Source: Microcaldota archaeon (GTDB lineage: Archaea; Micrarchaeota; Micrarchaeia; Micrarchaeales; CABMGC01). From it: DNA of 17,109 bases. A model generated the notes under the pieces. It made no database searches. It had not been told where the DNA came from and saw only the letters and a program-made list of their open reading frames with translations. Both the position numbers and the translations under genes were made by a program. This document shows, one piece after another, positions 12,976 through 17,109 of the stretch; positions within the stretch are counted from its first letter, which is position 1; each line of letters begins with the position of its first letter. The stretch spans positions 1-17,109 of the forward strand of contig JAGWHA010000012.1 of the NCBI GenBank assembly GCA_028867095.1. Direction: 5' to 3'.

Positions 12976-13386
12976 ATGAGAGGCATGTACCGAATCGAAG
13001 ACATTTCAAAAAGGGGAATCAAAAGCGAGCTTAGGGTGGAGAGCCTCGCTCCGGAGACGATATTCGCGGCAGTCCTCACAAGCCCGAAGTGGGCTGCAAA
13101 GACGTCAGTCGAGCAGATTGCAAAGATGATGTACGCCCTTGAGGAGAGCGGAATAAACACCTCCAAGGCGCTCTACTACCGCACTGGAAGCTAGGTCTAC
13201 TGCGACGACCTCTCAAGGTTCGTGAGCAAGCTGGTCTCATTTGGCTACGCGGCGGACAACGATAAGATCATTTTGACTAAGGAGGGAATGGATATGTGCG
13301 AGGAGCGCGCGCGGAAGGGAGGGAAGGTCAATTCGGAGCAGATGGAGAGGCTCAGAAAGTTCCTTGAAGAGAGAAATCCCGACTAG
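12976..13386 (+). pseudogene. Winged-helix-like gene interrupted by an in-frame TAG
   Basis: The frame runs 72 codons from ATG 12976 to TAG at 13192, then continues in the same frame for 63 more codons to a second TAG at 13384. Both parts read as coding: the first contains TSVEQIAKMMYALEESGI, the second DDLSRFVSKLVSFGYA and IILTKEGMDMCEE. The latter is the helix, wing and LT-x-x-G pattern seen at the end of winged-helix regulators. Together they make a protein of about 136 aa, so the stop falls between helices of one domain. TAG ends many intact genes here, so it is not generally reassigned. A nonsense mutation, a sequencing error or readthrough could explain it. It is bounded by repeat copy 2 and PCNA. 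Confidence 0.7.
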
Positions 13387-13395
13387 AAGCTAGCT

Positions 13396-13404
13396 TTTAT
13401 ATAT
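13396..13404 (+). promoter_or_regulatory. TATA box of the PCNA gene
   Basis: TTTATATAT predicts transcription from about 13426, leaving a leader of about 18 bases that contains a GGGGG stretch just before the ATG at 13444. Confidence 0.55.
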
Positions 13405-13443
13405 TATTCTTGCCTAATCTAATTACTTCTATTGGGGGTCGAA

Positions 13444-14187
13444 ATGTTCGAGTTAAAGATTGATAACGCCAAGTACTGGAGGGACTGCGTAGAGGCAATA
13501 GTCAACCTGGTTGACGAGGGCTCCTTCAACATAACAAGCGAGGGGATCAAGCTCAAGGCGATGGACCCTTCGGGAATCTCGATGGTCTCATTTTTCATGC
13601 CAAGCAAGTCGTTTGGCAAGTTCACGGTCGACAAGGACGCAAGCGTAGGACTTAATTTAGACAACCTCAGCAAGGTGCTCTCAAGGACAAGGGACAACGA
13701 GGCGCTCTCGATCAAGGAGAACGAGGGGAAGCTCAGCCTTGAGTTCATCGGAGCAAACAGCAGGAGACGATACAAGCTTCCGCTCATAGACGTTCGAAAG
13801 AACGTGGAGAAGGAGCCAAGCGTGGACTTTGACGTTAGCGTCGAGGTCCTCGGCGAGCCGCTCAAGGACATAATCAAGGACGCATCGCTGATCTCTTCAT
13901 ACATCTCATTCAAGGCGGCAAAGGACCAGATGATGATCAGCGCAAGGGGGGACAGCGGAGAGCTCGAGGAGAGCCACGAGGTCGACGGCAACATAGTCAA
14001 GAAGCTCACCGCAAAGGCGAATGCGGACGCGGTCTTCAACCTAGAGTACCTGGAAAACATTATCAAGGCCTGCCCTATCGGCAACCAGATCAACTTCTCG
14101 CTAAAGAGCAACGAGCCTCTAAAGCTCAGCTACAACATCGGGGACGCGGTGCTCACATACTATCTGGCCCCGTACATGGAGAGCTGA
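13444..14187 (+). CDS. pcn: DNA polymerase sliding clamp (PCNA)
   Basis: The 247-aa product is a full-length PCNA. It begins MFELKIDNAKYWRDCVEAI, has the GIKLKAMDPSGISMV strand of domain 1, the interdomain region with SRRRYKLPLIDV, and ends YYLAPYMES in place of the usual YYLAPRI-type end. It forms a ring that holds polymerases, ligase and FEN1 on DNA. I chose ATG 13444, since the conserved start is MF-x-hydrophobic; a TTG at 13432 would add four residues. Several partner-binding features (acidic interdomain loop, hydrophobic pocket strands) appear normal. It opens a replication cluster with an unknown protein, PriL and a zinc-finger protein. Confidence 0.96.
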   Translation: MFELKIDNAKYWRDCVEAIVNLVDEGSFNITSEGIKLKAMDPSGISMVSFFMPSKSFGKFTVDKDASVGLNLDNLSKVLSRTRDNEALSIKENEGKLSLEFIGANSRRRYKLPLIDVRKNVEKEPSVDFDVSVEVLGEPLKDIIKDASLISSYISFKAAKDQMMISARGDSGELEESHEVDGNIVKKLTAKANADAVFNLEYLENIIKACPIGNQINFSLKSNEPLKLSYNIGDAVLTYYLAPYMES

Positions 14188-14239
14188 ATTGTAGGGAACG
14201 CCTAAAAATCCTCTTCGCGACTATTTAATCAGGGAGAAT

Positions 14240-14824
14240 ATGGCCACCGTGCAAAAGCTAGGCGCAGCGCAATTTTCTGAATTCGAGAAGGGGCTTGAGT
14301 GCAGCCTGGAATACAACCGCTCGGTTGTAAGTACGATAAGGCTCGACTACACCGACAGGCGGGGATACACCTACAGGATTAATGGGGATTTCGGAGAGAT
14401 CGGCAGGGACGGGAATATCTCTATGCCGATGCTGCGGAGGCACAATGACACAAGCCAGCTCAGCTACATATTGTCGATCAAGACAGACGGGCGGGGTGTG
14501 TTTGGACAAATAAGGGACATGCAAAGCGGCAAGCCGACAGAGTGCCTCTCGCTTGATGACCCTAGGAATTTCATAATCTACACCGAGAAGGTGAGTCATG
14601 GGCTTGGGCTAATGGCAAACGTGGCTCGCAAGGCGGGAAGGAGGAATGGATTCACGGTGGAGCACAAGGTTGAGATCCTTGACGCAGTGGCAAGGACGAG
14701 CGTGGGAGTCTCCGTGATATCTAGTATGATAATCAGGGCCCTAAAGGAAAATCCGAAGAGCCCTAACTTCAAGCACGGCAAGCCTATCTCTGAAGAGACC
14801 ATGAAGCTTTTCAAAAGGGAATAG
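14240..14824 (+). CDS. Unknown 194-aa protein in the replication cluster
   Basis: The ATG at 14240 is preceded by an AGGGAG ribosome-binding-like sequence; the gene follows pcn by 52 bp with no well-placed TATA box, so it may be cotranscribed. The first 110 residues look beta-rich (STIRLDYTDRRGYTYRI, SQLSYILSIKTDGRGVFG); the last 80 are helical and basic (ARKAGRRNGFTVEHKVEIL, MIIRALKENPKS). There is one conserved-looking GDFGEIGRDG turn and one cysteine. I recognise no family. Its place between pcn and priL suggests a replication or repair role, but this rests on context only. Confidence 0.75.
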   Translation: MATVQKLGAAQFSEFEKGLECSLEYNRSVVSTIRLDYTDRRGYTYRINGDFGEIGRDGNISMPMLRRHNDTSQLSYILSIKTDGRGVFGQIRDMQSGKPTECLSLDDPRNFIIYTEKVSHGLGLMANVARKAGRRNGFTVEHKVEILDAVARTSVGVSVISSMIIRALKENPKSPNFKHGKPISEETMKLFKRE

Positions 14825-14838
14825 GGCCTAAAAAGCGT

Positions 14839-14844
14839 TTTATA
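14839..14844 (+). promoter_or_regulatory. TATA box of priL
   Basis: TTTATA is centred about 25 bases before ATG 14867, giving a leaderless transcript; an AGGGAG sequence 12 bases before the ATG could also serve when read from upstream. Confidence 0.5.
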
Positions 14845-14866
14845 GATGATAGGGAGATAAGTTATC

Positions 14867-15841
14867 ATGCAATTTGACGAGGCAAAGCTAGACTTTGCCT
14901 ACAGATATCCCTTTTCGGCGGAGGCTAAGGAAATCATTGCCTCGCTTGAGAGCTCAGGGGTTGACGAGAAGTACCTAAAGGCAGGGATGATACGCATCGG
15001 GCAGGCGTTTTCGGACTCCGAGATCCCGTTTACAAAGACCACTGTAGCTGACATGAGGCTGGTGTATCTCGTCAGCTACGTCTATGCGCGGATGCTTGTG
15101 AGCGCGGTGGGGAACTCGCCGGCCACAGCCTATCTTGTAAACAAGTACGCGATAGCCGAGGCGAAAAGGAGTGGGGAGGCGCTCGCTGCGGATACGATGC
15201 AGAACATGGAGAAATTGGGGAAGGAGCTGGGGATAAACTTCACGGTGAATGGGGAGATATTCGAGTTGCCGTTCTACGAGTACGTTAATGTCGAGCCGAA
15301 GTCAAACAAGGAGTACGCGCTGATAAACCAGCAACTTGAGAAGGGAATAGTATACATCACACGGAAGAGGATCGTGCGGATTTTTGAGGAGGCGATGAAG
15401 CGCAGCATCCTAAGGGGCCTTCCAATCGACCAGAAGTACCTTCCGCAGGAGATAATCGAGAGCTCTGCAAAACTAAAGATTCCAAAACCAAAGATAAACC
15501 CTAACGCGCTAAAAGGCGGGCCGGCATCGGATTGGATAGAGAAGCTGCTTGAGATACCGCTGCCGGACTTTAGGCACAGGGCGGTTAACCTTATTCTTGC
15601 GCCTTACTTTGCGAACGTGAAGAATCTGGATGTTGACCAGGCCGTGGCTGCAATAATGGAGTACATCGAGAAGTGCAAGGGGCTAAACCCGCAAACTGAC
15701 GTGACAGAGGCTTATGTTAGATACCAGGTCTCATACGCAAAGAAGAAGGGGACAAAGCCCTACTCGCTCGAGAGGGCAAAGTCCTTGATAGGAAACGCTA
15801 TAGACTTCGGTGCTGTTGAAAAAAAGGGAGAGAAAAAATGA
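14867..15841 (+). CDS. priL: DNA primase large subunit without the usual Fe-S cysteines
   Basis: The 324-aa protein matches archaeal/eukaryotic PriL: an N-terminal helical domain (KLDFAYRYPFSAEAKEIIAS), a middle KGIVYITRKRIVRIFEEA segment, and a C-terminal domain with LPDFRHRAVNLILAPYFANV and TEAYVRYQVSYAKKKGTKPY. With PriS it makes RNA primers and helps hand them to the polymerase. In most relatives the C-terminal domain binds a 4Fe-4S cluster through four cysteines. Here the whole protein has only one cysteine (C270), and the places of the PPC and PPSC motifs read SDW and KPYSL. The domain must fold without the cluster. The TGA stop overlaps the next ATG by four bases. Confidence 0.85.
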   Translation: MQFDEAKLDFAYRYPFSAEAKEIIASLESSGVDEKYLKAGMIRIGQAFSDSEIPFTKTTVADMRLVYLVSYVYARMLVSAVGNSPATAYLVNKYAIAEAKRSGEALAADTMQNMEKLGKELGINFTVNGEIFELPFYEYVNVEPKSNKEYALINQQLEKGIVYITRKRIVRIFEEAMKRSILRGLPIDQKYLPQEIIESSAKLKIPKPKINPNALKGGPASDWIEKLLEIPLPDFRHRAVNLILAPYFANVKNLDVDQAVAAIMEYIEKCKGLNPQTDVTEAYVRYQVSYAKKKGTKPYSLERAKSLIGNAIDFGAVEKKGEKK

Positions 15842-15981
15842 GCGAAATCAAGACACTCTGCCACGTCTGCGGAGGGGAGGCAAAGCATGTATGCAGCATC
15901 TGCGGAAGGCACGTGTGCAACGAGCACTACACCGCCACAAGGGGCGTGTGCACGTCCTGCATCTTCGGCAGAAAGCAGTAG
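15838..15981 (+). CDS. Small zinc-finger protein (47 aa)
   Basis: This short gene begins inside the priL stop (ATGA overlap) and ends in TAG. It is packed with metal ligands: C8-x2-C11, C19-x2-C22, C27-x2-H30 and C38-x2-C41, as in LCHVCGG, HVCSICGRHVCNEHY and VCTSCIFG. Two zinc ions in a cross-brace, B-box-like or DUF2180-like fold are likely; small archaeal proteins of that kind are known but poorly understood. Translational coupling to priL suggests a link with priming or with assembly of the primase. With priL lacking its Fe-S cysteines, a helper supplying a metal-bound surface is conceivable, but speculative. Confidence 0.85.
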   Translation: MSEIKTLCHVCGGEAKHVCSICGRHVCNEHYTATRGVCTSCIFGRKQ

Positions 15982-15997
15982 GGGCCGCGCAGCGAGT

Positions 15998-16291
15998 CTA
16001 AGCACTTGCTGCAGGAAGCATGCTGCAGAGCTCGGAAAAGTCCTGGGCTGAGGTCCCTTTTGGGAAGACCTTTCCGTTAGGCGCCTCGATTGGGAGTCTC
16101 AGCTCCTCTGAGACCCTTAGGAGCTCCGAGGTGTCGACTATCCTGTCGGTGAACAGCTCGACGAAGCTGACGTTGCCAATCTGCGCCTTCTTGACAGAGA
16201 AGGTAAGCTGCTGGTACATACCAGAGCGCTTCACGCGTATCTTTATCGAGCCGTGCAATATTGCCTGCCTTGCGTTTATAGTGAGTTCCAT
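15998..16291 (-). CDS. Small orphan protein (97 aa)
   Basis: The leftward 97-aa ORF begins MELTINARQAILHGSIKIRV and ends in TAG, tail to tail with the zinc-finger gene at 16 bp. The first half is beta-rich with basic residues (SIKIRVKRSGMYQQLTFSV); the second is acidic and helical with a LPIEAPNGKVFPKGTS loop. One cysteine, no membrane segment. No family recognised. An AAATATTTATAG element read leftward (about 16352-16364) could be its promoter, with a leader of about 40 bases; an ATTATCG-like stretch closer in is a weaker option. Confidence 0.65.
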   Translation of the reverse strand: MELTINARQAILHGSIKIRVKRSGMYQQLTFSVKKAQIGNVSFVELFTDRIVDTSELLRVSEELRLPIEAPNGKVFPKGTSAQDFSELCSMLPAASA

Positions 16292-16351
16292 CCCAACAAC
16301 AATTAGGATCGGGGTATCGCTACCCAGATACGATAATAGTATGCCTGCATA

Positions 16352-16364
16352 GCTATAAATATTT
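16352..16364. promoter_or_regulatory. Shared AT-rich promoter element between divergent genes
   Basis: CTATAAATATTTT can be read as a TATA box rightward (TATAAATA) and leftward (AAATATTTATAG). Rightward it predicts a start near 16384, just before TTG 16390/GTG 16393; leftward near 16332. Confidence 0.5.
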
Positions 16365-16392
16365 TTAGAATCAGAAGGAATCGGGGAGTTTG

Positions 16393-16896
16393 GTGGCGGT
16401 CAAAGAACTGGTCCTAGAGAAGAGAACCAAGGCCATAGGCGTCGTTGAAAGTGCGTTCAATGAGCTTGTGGAGCTGCGCAGCGAGGATGTACAGATCAGC
16501 GTCGTCAGGCAGATACTGGACAAAATACCTACGATAGGCATGAGAGAGGAGAACGGTTACGCGCTACTCCATTTCCTTGCAAAGCGGGACATGCCTGCAA
16601 CAAGGATCGCAACGGAGATCGCACTCAGGGAGAGGAAGGCGTATCCAGACGTGCTAAATAACAAGAAAGAGAGCCCGCTGCTTGTTGCAAGCGCCTCTGA
16701 CAACATTTGGTTTGTTAAGAGGATGGATAAGTATAACAGGGAAAATGGAAGGCCTCTTGCAAACCTGGATCCACAGCGTCCTTATAAGGTGAACTTTGAG
16801 AGGAAAAACTTTGCGGGGCAAGGGGCCAAAGAGATTGCCGAGTTCAACTGCAACACCGAGCTGGCAGAAATCATCGGGAAGGTTCTGCGCTCCTGA
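16393..16896 (+). CDS. Small protein with degenerate ankyrin-like repeats
   Basis: The start is GTG 16393 (or TTG three bases earlier), just after the predicted transcription start; there is no ATG nearby. Residues about 55-120 contain two poor ankyrin-like units: GYALLHFLAKRDMPATRIAT and ESPLLVASASDNIWFVKRM, each with the short helix pair and a turn. The C-terminus (GAKEIAEFNCNTELAEIIG) could be a third. The repeats are much less regular than in the 6135-6929 protein, so homology is tentative. No signal peptide or membrane segment. It ends in TGA, directly before the TATA box of the next gene. Confidence 0.7.
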   Translation: MAVKELVLEKRTKAIGVVESAFNELVELRSEDVQISVVRQILDKIPTIGMREENGYALLHFLAKRDMPATRIATEIALRERKAYPDVLNNKKESPLLVASASDNIWFVKRMDKYNRENGRPLANLDPQRPYKVNFERKNFAGQGAKEIAEFNCNTELAEIIGKVLRS

Positions 16897-16899
16897 TAA

Positions 16900-16908
16900 G
16901 GTATAATA
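16900..16908 (+). promoter_or_regulatory. TATA box of nuoA
   Basis: GTATAATAA is centred about 27 bases before ATG 16931, again a leaderless arrangement. Confidence 0.55.
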
Positions 16909-16930
16909 ATACTTATTCTGCATACAAACC

Positions 16931-17109
16931 ATGGACTACACTTTTGTGGTTGTCTTCTTCTTCGGGGCGCTTGCGCTCTTTGTCCCTCTTAGCATGCTCC
17001 TTCTTGCAAGGCTGCTGGGGGCAAGGACGCGGCAGAATCCGGTGAAGCTCGACAACTACGAAAGCGCGGAGACGCCAATCGGCGCAAGAAGGGACATAAC
17101 GACAGAATA
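16931..17109 (+). CDS. nuoA: NADH-quinone oxidoreductase subunit A, 5' part
   Basis: The first 59 residues are in the window; the gene runs off the right edge. After a short start comes a long hydrophobic membrane helix (residues about 5-30, VVVFFFGALALFVPLSMLLL), a basic stretch, and the loop KLDNYESAETPIGARRDIT. This matches the matrix/cytoplasmic loop of NuoA/ND3, where many relatives read PYECG; here the Cys place is Ser (YES). NuoA is a small membrane subunit next to the quinone site of complex I. As first gene it suggests that a nuo operon follows. Confidence 0.82.
   Translation, partial: MDYTFVVVFFFGALALFVPLSMLLLARLLGARTRQNPVKLDNYESAETPIGARRDITTE

Noticed and set aside
13192..13194. 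TAG as a pyrrolysine codon in the interrupted gene
   Set aside because: TAG ends about a dozen intact genes in the window (for example at 2002, 3366, 5825, 8775, 14824 and 15981) and no pyrrolysine or methylamine gene is seen; a nonsense change is simpler.
13419..14111. Leftward 230-aa ORF opposite PCNA
   Set aside because: Ser/Leu-rich antisense shadow of an unmistakable pcn gene.

Overview
The window looks like part of a small archaeal genome, most likely a DPANN-type lineage; a Micrarchaeota/ARMAN-like organism is my best guess, by inference only. The archaeal signs are PCNA, the large subunit of the archaeo-eukaryotic primase, an archaeal-style dCTP deaminase/dUTPase, a HerA/VirB4-type ATPase, a VapBC pair, and TATA-box promoters (TTTATA, TTTAAATA, TATAAAAA) placed about 25-27 bases before many start codons, so that many mRNAs should be leaderless. 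Short intergenic gaps, stop/start overlaps and many small orphan genes fit a reduced genome.

Layout. 1-127 is the 3' end of a 23S rRNA gene, with no 5S gene directly after it. 273-2757 holds a possible small membrane protein and a two-gene unit of unknown function (coiled-coil protein plus helical partner). 2797-4158 carries nucleotide metabolism: an HD (YfbR-like) nucleotidase converges on a dCTP deaminase/dUTPase-fold gene, which lies behind a rhodanese-like gene and a membrane-anchored, sequon-rich surface protein. 5091-7922 has a sugar-nucleotide pyrophosphorylase, an 8-repeat ankyrin protein and three small orphans. 7966-11287 has a membrane-anchored SIMPL protein whose 3' end overlaps, tail to tail, a HerA-like ATPase with a nuclease-like tail, followed by endonuclease IV.

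11342-13386 is the accessory part: a tiny leaderless HTH-like ORF, an orphan gene, and a VapBC toxin-antitoxin module bracketed by two copies of a 120-122 bp direct repeat. Each repeat carries its own TATA box, an A/T inverted repeat and a two-hairpin RNA candidate. Just after the second copy is a winged-helix-like gene interrupted by an in-frame TAG.

13444-15981 is a DNA replication cluster: PCNA, an unknown 194-aa protein, PriL lacking the usual iron-sulfur cysteines, and a 47-aa zinc-finger protein whose start overlaps the priL stop. The window ends with two small orphans, one with degenerate ankyrin-like repeats, and the start of nuoA, which suggests a respiratory complex I operon beyond the right edge.

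The most unusual items are the repeat-bracketed toxin-antitoxin island with its covarying A/T palindrome and candidate RNA, the primase subunit without Fe-S cysteines, the dCTP deaminase relative without the catalytic Glu, and the ATPase-nuclease fusion.
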